From contig NZ_QWEO01000015.1 of the NCBI RefSeq assembly GCF_009936035.1, positions 1 to 55,390 on the forward strand: 55,390 nucleotides of DNA, read 5' to 3'. The notes under the pieces are model-generated. The model was not told the DNA's origin, did no database searches, and worked only from the letters and a program-made list of their open reading frames with translations. Shown piece by piece: positions 8,491-16,307 of this stretch. The number at the start of each line of letters is the position of its first letter. The first letter of the stretch is position 1. Position numbers and translations under genes: made by a program. This stretch comes from Neglectibacter sp. X58. GTDB taxonomy: Bacteria; Bacillota; Clostridia; Oscillospirales; Acutalibacteraceae.

Positions 8491-9495
8491 CTATCCTTCC
8501 CGGGCGCTCTGATACACCGCCAGCATCAACTCCATCGTGTCCCGCACCCCGGGGATGTCATTGGGGAAAGGCTCTCCTGCCTGCACGCAGCGGTAAAAAT
8601 CCCCAATGCACAGCCCATGGCTGCTGCCCCAATAGGCCTTGCCAGCCCCGGGGCCGCCTCCCTGGGGGAAAGAGCGGTGCTCTGTCCGGCCGTCTGCCCA
8701 AAGCAGGGTGACGTTCTCCTCCTCCATGCGCAGGGTGGCGTTTTCGCACGCCAGCTCCAGCATCACAGGGGAATTGGCGCAATAGGCGGTGGTGGCGTAA
8801 AACAGGGCGGTGCGCCCGTTAAAGTCGATGGCAGCCTCCAGGGTATCCTCCACCTCGATAACGCCCTTTAAGTGCCTGTTTGCCATGGAGGCCTCCGCCC
8901 CGCTGGCTTTGCCGAAAAACTGCACCAGTAAATCCAGGGTGTGGATAGACTGGTTAATCAGCGCGCCGCCGCCTTCTGTCGCAAGCTTCCCCCGCCAGCC
9001 GCTTTCCGTATAATAGGCCGCGTCCCGGCTCCAGGTGACAAAAGCCCTGCCGCCTAAAAGCTTTCCCGGTTTGCCGCCTTCCAGCAGCTCCCGGAGCAGC
9101 CGGACGCTTGGGTTGTAGCGGTTCTGGAAGCACACGCCAACGCGCACGCCGGGGATGTCCCCCAGGCTGGAAAATGCCTGCCACTGCTCCCGGTCTATCA
9201 CCGGGGGCTTCTCCGTGAAAACGTGGATGCCACGCTGGGCGCAAAGCTTTGCCATAGGGGTGTGCAGATAATGAGGGGTACACAGATGCACCACCTCCGG
9301 CTGCTCCTTTTCCAGCAGTTCCTCTAAAGAGCCATAAGCCCTGGCCCCGAATTTCTCCCCAAAGGCTTGCGCCCGCTGGGGGATGATGTCTGCGCAGGCA
9401 ATCAGCTCCGCTTCCTCCATGTCCCGCAGCACAGCCCCATGCACCTGGGCAATGCCGCCGCAGCCGATAACCGCGCTTTTCAAGCTTCCTTCCAC
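8491..9495 (-). CDS. Gfo/Idh/MocA family oxidoreductase
   Basis: 334 residues. The N-terminal Rossmann fold opens A-V-I-G-C-G-G-I-A, and the E-K-P motif (F-T-E-K-P-P) marks the family that oxidises or reduces sugars, polyols and sugar acids with NAD(P). The GTG at 9495 is taken as start because GGGAGG lies eight bases upstream and the Rossmann strand follows directly; the open frame continues upstream without a ribosome site. The gene is 22 bases downstream of an isomerase-fold gene, and the pair looks like one catabolic operon for a sugar derivative. Substrate cannot be read from sequence. Confidence 0.88.
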   Translation of the reverse strand: MEGSLKSAVIGCGGIAQVHGAVLRDMEEAELIACADIIPQRAQAFGEKFGARAYGSLEELLEKEQPEVVHLCTPHYLHTPMAKLCAQRGIHVFTEKPPVIDREQWQAFSSLGDIPGVRVGVCFQNRYNPSVRLLRELLEGGKPGKLLGGRAFVTWSRDAAYYTESGWRGKLATEGGGALINQSIHTLDLLVQFFGKASGAEASMANRHLKGVIEVEDTLEAAIDFNGRTALFYATTAYCANSPVMLELACENATLRMEEENVTLLWADGRTEHRSFPQGGGPGAGKAYWGSSHGLCIGDFYRCVQAGEPFPNDIPGVRDTMELMLAVYQSAREG

Positions 9496-9517
9496 AAGCT
9501 GTCCCTCCCGTTTTCCA

Positions 9518-10375
9518 TTATTGCGCCGCCGGTATTTCCTGTAAAATACCCCGCAGCGCGTCCAAGGCGGTTTTCCAGGCGACCTTCCCGTCGGTTTCCT
9601 CCCGCTTCTGGGCGTGCTGCTCCAGAGCGGCAAGGCCCATAAAGTCTGTCAGGTGCGGCTCCAGGGAGAGGAAGCCCGCAAAGCCCCCAGCAATCAAATC
9701 AGACAAAATTTCTTTCACGTGCCCGTCTCCCTTTCCGGCGGGCACCACCCGTTTTTCTTCTGCCAGGCAGTCTTTCACATGGATATAGGCAATATAGGGC
9801 TTCAGCATCTGGTAAGCTTCCAGGGTGTCCTGGCCCACCTCCACAAAGTTGGAGAAATCGAAAATCCCTTTAAAATGCGGCCCGTAAAAGGCTTTCATCA
9901 ACTCCAAACACCGGGGGGCTGTGTCCCCGTAAATTTCCTTTTCGTTTTCGTGGAGCAGAACCGCGTCCCAGCGTCCCGCTTCCTCCGCAAGGGCGCCCAC
10001 CCGGCTGAAAACCTCCTCTTTGCAGTCTGCCGGAGATTTCCCCTCCGGCAGGTAAAAGCTGAACATCCGCAGGAAGGGCGCGTCCAGCTCCTTCTGGATT
10101 TCCAGGGTGCGCTTGAACTTTTCCATGTGCCCTTGGGAATCGTCCGCTATGTTGATTTTCCCAATGGGCGAGCCGATGGAGGACACCTTGATTCCGGCCT
10201 CCGCCAGCTTCCCCTTCACCTCCCGCAGCTTCTCCGGGGTGAAATCGGAAACATTGATGCCGTCCGCGGCCCGCAGCTCTATGTAGCCCAGGCCAAATTC
10301 CTTCACAGCCGCAAGCTGCTGGTCAAAGCCCGGGGCAATCTCATCTGAAAATCCGGACAAAATAATTTTTTCCAT
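9518..10375 (-). CDS. Sugar phosphate isomerase/epimerase (xylose isomerase-like TIM barrel)
   Basis: About 285 residues. A TIM barrel of the IolE/IolH/hydroxypyruvate-isomerase type: conserved metal and acid residues appear in V-L-L-H-E-N-E, I-F-D-F-S-N-F, A-Y-I-H-V-K-D and L-S-L-E-P-H. Likely isomerises or epimerises the product or substrate of the oxidoreductase encoded just downstream. The start is uncertain: ATG 10375 fits homologues, but none of the candidates (10405 GTG, 10387 ATG, 10375 ATG) has a good Shine-Dalgarno sequence. First gene of the operon. Confidence 0.85.
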   Translation of the reverse strand: MEKIILSGFSDEIAPGFDQQLAAVKEFGLGYIELRAADGINVSDFTPEKLREVKGKLAEAGIKVSSIGSPIGKINIADDSQGHMEKFKRTLEIQKELDAPFLRMFSFYLPEGKSPADCKEEVFSRVGALAEEAGRWDAVLLHENEKEIYGDTAPRCLELMKAFYGPHFKGIFDFSNFVEVGQDTLEAYQMLKPYIAYIHVKDCLAEEKRVVPAGKGDGHVKEILSDLIAGGFAGFLSLEPHLTDFMGLAALEQHAQKREETDGKVAWKTALDALRGILQEIPAAQ

Positions 10376-10401
10376 TAAAATCGCCATGCGATACAGAATA
10401 C

Positions 10402-10435
10402 GCACAAAAAGAGATGAAATATCAACCTTTTGTGC
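10402..10435 (-). promoter_or_regulatory. Inverted repeat over a weak promoter of the sugar operon
   Basis: GCACAAAA (10402-10409) and TTTTGTGC (10428-10435) are perfect inverted arms 18 bases apart. Between them on the minus strand lies TTGATA (10425-10420), with TATTCT 19 bases further. The arms could be an operator for a sugar-responsive repressor. The promoter call is weak. Confidence 0.35.
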
Positions 10436-10496
10436 CCGGTATCGTTCCTTTCTTTGTATTTTTCACGCGAATGCCCTTCCTCGGTTTTTCGGTCAG

Positions 10497-10608
10497 CCAT
10501 TCCCTTGGGGAATGGTTACCTTTCTTTTAAAAAGGCTTGCAGGGGTGCGGGGGTGAGCGTCTGCCAGTGGCAGACAAGATGCGAACCGACCGAGCCGGCA
10601 GGCGAGAC
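10497..10608 (-). repeat. Dispersed structured repeat, copy 1
   Basis: Shares order and sequence with 25699-25814: an ATTCCC/GGGAAT hairpin (10497-10515), a T-rich stem CCTTT/AAAGG, GGGGGTGAGCG, a perfect 7-bp hairpin GTCTGCC-AGT-GGCAGAC (10559-10575), and a conserved GACCGAGCCGGCAGGCGAGA end. It lies 12 bases beyond the stop codon of the minus-strand gene at 10621. Stems differ between copies by paired changes, so structure seems to be kept. Possibly a 3'-UTR element or terminator; mobility is not shown. Confidence 0.75.
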
Positions 10609-10620
10609 AGCCCCGAGGTC

Positions 10621-11532
10621 TTACACGTTCACAATTTTCTCCCCGTCAAAAATCAGGATCCCCAGCCCCTCCCCGGTGGTGCCGCCGGAAAGCAGGTGCT
10701 GCTTAAAGGCCCGGCGCATGGAGGTGTCCTCTGGAAGATCTGCGGCAGGCAGGGTGTGCTGAGGCCCGAACACCCGCCAGGCGTCTCCGAATTCCTCTGC
10801 GTCCGCCTTGATGATGTCAAAATCAGACTGGAAATCTACGATATTGGAGCCGGGCTTCAGGATTTTCTTATACTCCGGGTACAGCAGCCAGGAATGGCAC
10901 ACGCACAAAAGCGGCCCCCCTCCCAGCTCTTCCTTGAAAAAGGCATAGGCCTGCCGGTAGGAGTCCATCCGGGCCTCCCTGTTAAACGGCTCGCCGCTGG
11001 AGGGGATGTGGATGCTTTTCACCTTGTCCCCGGGGCGCAGGGAAAAGCCGTTTTTCTCATAGGCAGGGCCGTCGTAGGCGCGGTTTTCATACTCCAGCCG
11101 GCCCAGCTTCACAATGTCGCAGGAATAGAAAATGGGATACCAGAAGGCCACAAAGGTGCCCCACACATCGTGGTTTTCCTTGCACTCCAATGCCTTATAG
11201 CGCAAGTCGGAGAAGGTGGCCCAGAAAATGTCCTCGCCCACGCCCTTCTTTTCATAGTCCCCTTTGGCACGCCTGGCCCCCTGCATGAGGAAAAGCATCC
11301 AAACGGTATAAGGGCTTAAAGCTGCCTTTTCCGCCATGGCGTCAATGGCGGGCTGGGCATCCTTTGTGGAAAAGCCGTTCTGGTAAAAAGCGTCCAGGGC
11401 CTCTAAAAGGGCCGGGGCCTGCCCCTTGTCCTCCATTGCCCGGGCGCTTTCCAGCAGGCTTGCCTTGGCTTCCTGGGGAAAGCCGGTTTTGTCCATAAGC
11501 AGCGCCATAAAATCCAAATCCAAGTTTTTCAC
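10621..11532 (-). CDS. GNAT-like acyltransferase-domain protein (DUF5596 type)
   Basis: 303 residues starting at GTG 11532, with GGGAGGT six bases upstream. The N-terminal half is helical. The C-terminal half contains I-H-I-P-S-S-G, C-V-C-H-S-W-L-L-Y-P and a final G-L-G-I-L-I-F-D-G-E segment. I recognise it as the clostridial family now described as having an N-acyltransferase N domain and a GNAT-like C domain; biochemical role unknown. It follows dtd by 21 bases, so the two are co-transcribed. Copy 1 of the dispersed repeat forms its 3' end. Confidence 0.65.
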   Translation of the reverse strand: MKNLDLDFMALLMDKTGFPQEAKASLLESARAMEDKGQAPALLEALDAFYQNGFSTKDAQPAIDAMAEKAALSPYTVWMLFLMQGARRAKGDYEKKGVGEDIFWATFSDLRYKALECKENHDVWGTFVAFWYPIFYSCDIVKLGRLEYENRAYDGPAYEKNGFSLRPGDKVKSIHIPSSGEPFNREARMDSYRQAYAFFKEELGGGPLLCVCHSWLLYPEYKKILKPGSNIVDFQSDFDIIKADAEEFGDAWRVFGPQHTLPAADLPEDTSMRRAFKQHLLSGGTTGEGLGILIFDGEKIVNV

Positions 11533-11553
11533 GCAAGTACCTCCCGAAAAGTT

Positions 11554-12006
11554 TTATTTTCCTATTTTCTCTGTGTCGATGATGATATTCACCGGCCCGT
11601 CGTTTTCCACCAGCACGTGCATGTGCTCCCCGAATTCCCCGGTTTCCACCCGCACCCCCAAAGCCCGGGCCTTTTCCACCACCCGCTCATACAGGGCCTT
11701 TGCCAGCTCCGGCGGGGCCGCCATGTCGAAGGAGGGCCTGCGCCCCCGCTTGCAGTCTGTGCCCAGGGTGAAGTTTGACACCACCAGCAGCTCCCCGCCT
11801 ACGTCCAGCAGGGAACGGTTCATCTTGTCCGCCTCGTCTTTGAAAATCCGCAGCCCGCAGATTTTCTCTGCCAGGAAGTCTGCCTGGGACTCCCCGTCCC
11901 CCTGCAGCACCCCCAGAAAGGCTACAAGGCCCTCCCCGATGCTCCGGGGGCTTAGGCCCTCCACTGTGAGGACTGCCCGGTTTACCCGCTGCAATACAAC
12001 CCGCAT
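11554..12006 (-). CDS. dtd: D-aminoacyl-tRNA deacylase
   Basis: 150 residues, standard length. Hydrolyses D-amino acids wrongly attached to tRNA. It opens M-R-V-V-L-Q-R-V. The active-site strand reads S-N-F-T-L (S-Q-F-T-L is commoner), followed by R-R-P-S-F, and the second motif is G-P-V-N-I-I-I-D. ATG 12006 has AAGGGGG upstream. First gene of a two-gene operon with the GNAT-like protein. Confidence 0.93.
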   Translation of the reverse strand: MRVVLQRVNRAVLTVEGLSPRSIGEGLVAFLGVLQGDGESQADFLAEKICGLRIFKDEADKMNRSLLDVGGELLVVSNFTLGTDCKRGRRPSFDMAAPPELAKALYERVVEKARALGVRVETGEFGEHMHVLVENDGPVNIIIDTEKIGK

Positions 12007-12189
12007 ATTTATCCCCCTTTTTTGCTCCCGGCTGCCCGGGAAAAATCCCCCGCTGGTTTCTGGATTTTTGCCGCTTGTTGTCAAGGGACAATCCTGTTAC
12101 AGGTGTGACAATTTGTTTACAAAACAGCAGGTTTTTGCTTTATTTTACCAGTTTTAACACTTTGTTCACAATTGGTTTTGCAAGAAACC

Positions 12190-12215
12190 CAGCCCCGTCC
12201 TGCAAAATGGGGCTG
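12190..12215 (-). terminator. Weak terminator after tsaD
   Basis: CAGCCCC and GGGGCTG (12190-12215) form a 7-bp stem 12 bases beyond the tsaD stop. On the minus strand it is followed by GGTTTCTT rather than a clean T-run. The rest of the 220-base gap to dtd is A+T-rich and presumably holds the dtd promoter, including a CCTGTTACAGG palindrome at 12093-12103. Confidence 0.45.
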
Positions 12216-12226
12216 TCCCAAAGGCC

Positions 12227-13249
12227 TTACGGCTGTCCCGCCGGAAAGTCTATGGGCATGTTGGGGGAGGCGTTCAGGTCAGATCCCGCCCGGTTCCCCG
12301 CCAGATATTCATAGTAGCCCTGGCTGGCTATCATGGCCGCGTTGTCCCCGCACAGGGGCAGGGCAGGCAGGTACAGCTCCCGGCCGGATTTCCCGCACAG
12401 GGACTCAAGCTCCCGCCGCAGCAGGCGGTTGGCAGACACCCCGCCAGCCACAGCCAGCTTCTTCATGCCCGTCTGCTCTGCCGCCTTCATAAAGGCTGTT
12501 GTCAGGCTGGCCACCACCGCCTGCCTGTAACTGGCGCACAGATCCGGGATACTGACTTCCTCCCCTTTCTGTTTGGCGTTGTGCAGCAGGTTCAGCACCG
12601 CTGTTTTCAACCCGGAAAAGCTGTAGTCCAGGGGCGCGCCCGCCACATGGGGCTGGGGAAGCTTATAGGCCTGGGGGTTGCCCCCCTCCGCGATTTTATC
12701 CAGCTCCACCCCGCCAGGGTATGGGATGCCCATGGCCCGGGCCGCCTTGTCGAAAGCCTCTCCTGCCGCGTCGTCCCGGGTGCGGCCCAGCACCCGCAGG
12801 CGGGTGTAATCCTCCACCGCCACAATGTGGGAGTGGCCTCCTGACACCACCAGGCACAGGAAGGGGGGCGTAAGGCCGGGGCTTGTGAGGTAATTGGAGG
12901 CCACATGGCCCCGCAGGTGGTGTACCGGGACAAGGGGCAGCCCGGCGGAAATGGCCAGCCCCTTGGCGAAATTCACCCCCACCAGCAGTGCCCCAATAAG
13001 CCCCGGGGCGCAGGTGACGGCTATGCCGTCTATCTGGGAAAGCTGCTTCCCGCTTTGGGACAAGGCCTCCTGCACCACCCCTGTGATGGCTTCGCTGTGC
13101 AGCCGCGAGGCGATTTCCGGCACCACGCCGCCGAACACCCGGTGCCGCTCAATCTGGGAGGCCACCACCGAGGAAAGTATCTGCCTGCCGTCCTCCACTA
13201 CAGCGGCGGCAGTCTCGTCGCAAGAGCTTTCAATGCCTAAAAGAATCAT
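12227..13249 (-). CDS. tsaD: tRNA N6-threonylcarbamoyladenosine transferase
   Basis: 340 residues. Transfers the threonylcarbamoyl group to A37 of ANN-decoding tRNAs, with TsaB and TsaE elsewhere. It opens I-L-L-G-I-E-S-S-C-D-E-T-A, carries the metal-binding H-H-L-R-G-H, and has V-V-S-G-G-H-S-H. ATG 13249 follows GGGAGGC and lies 5 bases from the rimI stop. This rimI-tsaD order is common in Firmicutes, usually with tsaB and tsaE beside it; here an arginine phosphatase gene takes the upstream place. Confidence 0.96.
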   Translation of the reverse strand: MILLGIESSCDETAAAVVEDGRQILSSVVASQIERHRVFGGVVPEIASRLHSEAITGVVQEALSQSGKQLSQIDGIAVTCAPGLIGALLVGVNFAKGLAISAGLPLVPVHHLRGHVASNYLTSPGLTPPFLCLVVSGGHSHIVAVEDYTRLRVLGRTRDDAAGEAFDKAARAMGIPYPGGVELDKIAEGGNPQAYKLPQPHVAGAPLDYSFSGLKTAVLNLLHNAKQKGEEVSIPDLCASYRQAVVASLTTAFMKAAEQTGMKKLAVAGGVSANRLLRRELESLCGKSGRELYLPALPLCGDNAAMIASQGYYEYLAGNRAGSDLNASPNMPIDFPAGQP

Positions 13250-13253
13250 ATGC

Positions 13254-13706
13254 CTATGCCTCCCCTGTTAAATCCAACTGCAAAAGCAGGGCGTCCTCTG
13301 CCGGGCGGGTGTAAAAGTTCTTCCGCCTGCCCGTCTCCCGGAAGCCCAGCCCTGTGTATAAGGCGATGGCGGCGGCGTTGGAGGGACGCACCTCCAGGGT
13401 GAGGAAGCTGCCCTTTTGGGCAAGGGCGAAGTCCCGCAGGGCCAGCAGGATGGCCCGGGCCGCGCCTTTGTGCCTGTGCTGGGGGAAAACTGCCAGATTG
13501 TCCAGGTAAAACTCCCCGCAGGCAAAGTGCATTCCCCCATAGCCCAAAACTTCCCCGCCCTCTGCTGCCGTCAGGAAACAGGCGTTGGGGTTGGAAAGCT
13601 CCTCTCCCAGGGATTCCTGGCTCCAGGGTTCTGAAAAGCACAGGGCTTCCAAGGCCGCCAAAGCTTCCAAGTCTCCCTTTTCCATAGGGCGCACCTCCAG
13701 GCTCAT
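13254..13706 (-). CDS. rimI: Ribosomal-protein-alanine N-acetyltransferase RimI
   Basis: 150-residue GNAT fold. The acetyl-CoA pyrophosphate loop is Q-H-R-H-K-G-A-A, after the L-D-N-L-A-V-F-P strand. The C-terminal A-I-A-L-Y-T-G-L-G-F motif is typical of RimI. The start codon overlaps the stop of the upstream phosphatase gene (ATGA, 13703-13706), implying translational coupling. Substrate is inferred from the tsaD neighbourhood. Confidence 0.88.
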   Translation of the reverse strand: MSLEVRPMEKGDLEALAALEALCFSEPWSQESLGEELSNPNACFLTAAEGGEVLGYGGMHFACGEFYLDNLAVFPQHRHKGAARAILLALRDFALAQKGSFLTLEVRPSNAAAIALYTGLGFRETGRRKNFYTRPAEDALLLQLDLTGEA

Positions 13707-14149
13707 GGCCTGTCCTCTATCCAAGGGGCAAGCTTGCCCCAGAACTTTTGCAGCTCGTCCCGCAGCTTGTCCCGGCACTGGCGGTAAACCTGCAGATCCT
13801 GCCCAAAGGGATCGGCAATAAAGCCGGGGACGTATATCCGCTCCGGCAGCGCCCCGGCCTGCTCTAAAATGTACCCGTGGGTTTTGGACATGGTGAAGAA
13901 CACGTCCCATATGGGGATCTCCTCCCCGGAAACCCGCCGGGCCTTGTGGCCGGAAATGTCTATTCCCAGCTCTTGGCAGGCCAGCACCGCGTTTTCCGCC
14001 GCAGGTTCCCCCTCCACCGCGGAAAGCCCCGCGCTCTGGCACAGTACATGCCCCTTTGTGCCGGACTGCTCTGCCATCTGCCGGAACAGCCCTTCCGCCA
14101 TAGGGCTGCGGCAGGTGTTGCCTGTGCATACGAATAAGATTTTTATCAT
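13703..14149 (-). CDS. Low-molecular-weight phosphatase, YwlE (protein arginine phosphatase) type
   Basis: 148 residues with the C-X5-R loop right at the N-terminus (V-C-T-G-N-T-C-R-S-P) and the general acid in D-P-F-G. In Bacillus YwlE the Thr of this loop and the Phe after the general-acid Asp go with phospho-arginine specificity, where tyrosine phosphatases have Ile and Tyr; both YwlE-type residues are present here. It is therefore more likely an arginine phosphatase than a tyrosine phosphatase (inference from residues). First gene of the phosphatase-rimI-tsaD operon; an extended -10 motif lies upstream at 14296-14306. Confidence 0.85.
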   Translation of the reverse strand: MIKILFVCTGNTCRSPMAEGLFRQMAEQSGTKGHVLCQSAGLSAVEGEPAAENAVLACQELGIDISGHKARRVSGEEIPIWDVFFTMSKTHGYILEQAGALPERIYVPGFIADPFGQDLQVYRQCRDKLRDELQKFWGKLAPWIEDRP

Positions 14150-14295
14150 GCCGCTTTGTTTCCTTTATTCAGCCTTGTTTTTTACGTGCTTCCTGCTGTA
14201 TGCGCACAGCGCGTTGGTATATGCCTGTCACCCGTCTGACCGGAGGAAAGAACCGGGCGGGGCAATTTTATAATCAAATATAATAGCTTACAGCT

Positions 14296-14404
14296 ATTAT
14301 ACCATAACCTTATCCGGAGTTCCCGATACCCCTGCGAAGCAGGGGGCGAGCGCTGTGCGCGAGAGGGATACTCCCAAGTGTTCGTCAGAACACATTATAC
14401 CATA
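14296..14404 (-). other. Four-hairpin element between duplicated extended -10 motifs
   Basis: The 11-base word ATTATACCATA occurs at 14296-14306 and 14394-14404; on the minus strand it reads TATGGTATAAT, an extended -10 promoter. Between the copies lie four short hairpins in 65 bases: CCCCTGC/GCAGGGG (14329-14345), GCGC/GCGC (14350-14360), GGGA/TCCC (14365-14375) and GTGTTC/GAACAC (14378-14393). Downstream of the proximal motif is a 9-bp hairpin at 14280-14300. It could be a small RNA or leader upstream of the phosphatase operon. Confidence 0.5.
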
Positions 14405-14450
14405 TCCAGCCATGCATTTCCATATCCTCTTAAAAATTAAGACAGAAAGA

Positions 14451-14490
14451 GCCGCCTGCCAGGCTTCGTCCCGGCAGGCGGCTTTGCTCT
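14451..14490. terminator. Strong hairpin terminator
   Basis: GCCGCCTGCC (14451-14460) pairs perfectly with GGCAGGCGGC (14473-14482). It is followed on the plus strand by TTTGCTCT and on the minus strand by TCTTTCTGTC. It lies between the MITE and the four-hairpin element and may end the minus-strand transcript of the isomerase gene at 14762. Confidence 0.65.
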
Positions 14491-14536
14491 GAAATTACAG
14501 ATAAATGCCTGTGGTGCGCAATTGGTTTTACTGCTG

Positions 14537-14765
14537 TTAAGGCAATACCGCTTAAGGCGGAAGCGGGGAATTGTGCGGTGCTGCCTTAAGGCAACACCGC
14601 ACAATTCACGACTACCGTCTTAAGCGGCATCTCGCGGGCCATTTTTCCGTCATAGCACACAAAGCCTGCTTGCCAAGCGCCAGCTTGCCTGCGCAGCCTT
14701 TATGCCCTCTGACGAAAAAATCTCTTCCGCGATATACCTCTTAGAATTATGCGGTATTGCCTTAA
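14537..14765. mobile_element. TTAA-ended MITE-like element, 229 bp
   Basis: Perfect 15-base terminal inverted repeats TTAAGGCAATACCGC at 14537-14551 and (inverted) 14751-14765. Inside is a nearly perfect 38-base palindrome (14569-14606) with 12-bp arms AATTGTGCGGTG around CTGCCTTAAGGCAA, which echoes the terminal sequence. No transposase is encoded. The right end overlaps the last codons of the minus-strand isomerase gene and supplies its TAA stop (14762-14764). TTAA at both tips could be the target duplication or part of the repeat. I recall similar sequences scattered in clostridial genomes but could not search. Confidence 0.72.
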
Positions 14766-15637
14766 GGCTTTTCGCACTGGTCTGCCAGGAAGCGCCCGGT
14801 TTTATAGAGCAGGGCAAGGGCGTCGGGCACCAAAGGCAGGGGGAATTTTTCCAGGAAGTGATCTGCCTCCAGGGTGAAGTCCCCTTCATAGCCTATTTCC
14901 TTCAGGGCTGTGACCAGGGCGGAGAAATCTATCTTGCAGGTGAAGGGCATGGTGTGGGAGTCCTCCAGGAAATCGTTGTCGTGGACATGGAGGGCCTGCA
15001 GGCGCTTCGGCCCCATGGCCCGGATAAAGCCGCCTAAGTCCTCGTCTGTCAGGGCAGTGTGGCCCACGTCCAGGCACCCCACTATCCAGGGGCTGTCTGC
15101 CTGGTCGATATAGGCGCAGAACTCCTGGGGCCGGGAGCAGGCGCTGTCGATAATGCGGTTTGCCACAGGGTTTTCCTGCCACATGTTTTCGCAGGCTGCT
15201 TTGACGCCGAATTTTTCGCAGTAAGGCACAAGGCGTTTGTAAAATTCCTCGTTCATTTTTTGCAGCTCTGCCGCGTGGGTGATATAGGGCAGGTGGTGCT
15301 TGGGGTGTACCACAATCACCTTGGCCCCCAGGATGGAAGCGGCCTCCATAGAGCGCACAATGGCCTTAAAGCGGCGGTCGTCGTCCTCGGGGTCGCCGGT
15401 GGAGGAGGCGAAGGGGGCGTGGGCCTGGTTGCAGGCAATGCCGGCTTCCTCCGCCACAGCCCGGAGGGACTGGGCATATTCCCGGAAGTCCGGACCGTTT
15501 ATGGGGTACTCGGGGTTTTCAAACATGGGGAAAAAGCTGAAGTCATAGGCGTCAAAGCCTGCCTTTGCCAGCATGCGGATGGCTTCTGCCTCGCCATAGG
15601 CGCGGCCCAGGAAATCGGTTTGCGTGGATAATATCAT
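14762..15637 (-). CDS. Sugar phosphate isomerase/epimerase family protein
   Basis: 291-residue TIM barrel with V-I-V-H-P-K-H-H, A-C-E-N-M, G-C-L-D-V-G-H and L-H-V-H-D-N-D segments carrying the metal-site and catalytic acids of the xylose-isomerase-like superfamily. ATG 15637 is taken because the barrel begins at once; the preceding AAGGGA is a modest ribosome site. The protein ends C-E-K-P at a stop inside the MITE at 14537-14765, so the original C-terminus may have been slightly different. Substrate unknown. Confidence 0.85.
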   Translation of the reverse strand: MILSTQTDFLGRAYGEAEAIRMLAKAGFDAYDFSFFPMFENPEYPINGPDFREYAQSLRAVAEEAGIACNQAHAPFASSTGDPEDDDRRFKAIVRSMEAASILGAKVIVVHPKHHLPYITHAAELQKMNEEFYKRLVPYCEKFGVKAACENMWQENPVANRIIDSACSRPQEFCAYIDQADSPWIVGCLDVGHTALTDEDLGGFIRAMGPKRLQALHVHDNDFLEDSHTMPFTCKIDFSALVTALKEIGYEGDFTLEADHFLEKFPLPLVPDALALLYKTGRFLADQCEKP

Positions 15638-15695
15638 GGCTGAATCCCTTCTTTCATCATACATGTGTATCGTGGTTTTTGGGGCGGGGGCCGCT

Positions 15696-16307
15696 TTATT
15701 CTGGCTCTATCTCCATGGCCCGGCGGATGTCGGTGTAAGCGTATCCCAGCCGCTGGAGGGCGGCAAAGGCCCGGCGGCGCACCTTTTCGTCCTCCTGCCA
15801 GCCGGGATATTTTTTAAAGAGCAGTGCCTGCATGTTCTCCAGGGCCGCGTCCTCGTCTGCATATTCCGCCAGAAGCTCCCCTATCAGCTCTGGGTCTATG
15901 CCCTTTTGGCGCAATTCCTGCTTTACCCGCATAACGCCGTACCGCTTGCGGGTGAAAAGCTCCTGGGCGTAGCGGCGGGCGTATTCCTCGTCATTTAAAA
16001 GCCCCAGTTCCTCCATGCGGTCTGCGGCGGCCTCTGCGGCCTCTCGGCTGGCGGCGGTGCGGGCAATTTTTTCCGTCAGCTCTTTTTTAGAGTGCGCCCG
16101 GTGCTCCAGCAGGTACAGGGCCTTTTCCCTGGCCCTGTGGGCATCGGAAGCCTGTATCAACTGGTGAAGCTCTTCGTCGTCCAGCTCATCCCCTAGGCGC
16201 AGGCCGGATCGCAGGAAGGTTTCCGTATCCACTTTTACGGCCTGCTCTCCGTCTATGTAAAGCTGGGTCAGGCGGTGGCGGCGGGGTTCTGCTGCTGTCA
16301 ATTCCAT
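15696..16307 (-). CDS. recX: Recombination regulator RecX
   Basis: 203 residues built of three-helix repeats. Visible signatures are A-L-Y-L-L-E-H-R-A-H-S-K-K-E-L, then L-G-L-L-N-D-E-E-Y-A-R-R, R-Y-G-V-M-R-V-K-Q-E-L-R-Q-K-G and a final R-A-F-A-A-L-Q-R-L-G-Y. RecX binds RecA filaments and limits their growth. The ATG overlaps the recA stop by one base (TGATG), so it is translationally coupled to recA. Confidence 0.93.
   Translation of the reverse strand: MELTAAEPRRHRLTQLYIDGEQAVKVDTETFLRSGLRLGDELDDEELHQLIQASDAHRAREKALYLLEHRAHSKKELTEKIARTAASREAAEAAADRMEELGLLNDEEYARRYAQELFTRKRYGVMRVKQELRQKGIDPELIGELLAEYADEDAALENMQALLFKKYPGWQEDEKVRRRAFAALQRLGYAYTDIRRAMEIEPE

Noticed and set aside
10430-10762. 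Peptide with V-S-V-C-Q-W-Q-T read from the dispersed repeat (and its counterpart at 25691)
   Set aside because: The reading frame comes from the repeat itself, has no ribosome site, and the paired base changes preserve hairpins rather than amino acids.
12078-12111. TTGTCA and TGACAA arms around a CCTGTTACAGG palindrome as an operator for dtd
   Set aside because: The inner palindrome is not centred within the outer arms, and no matching regulator is nearby; too weak to call.
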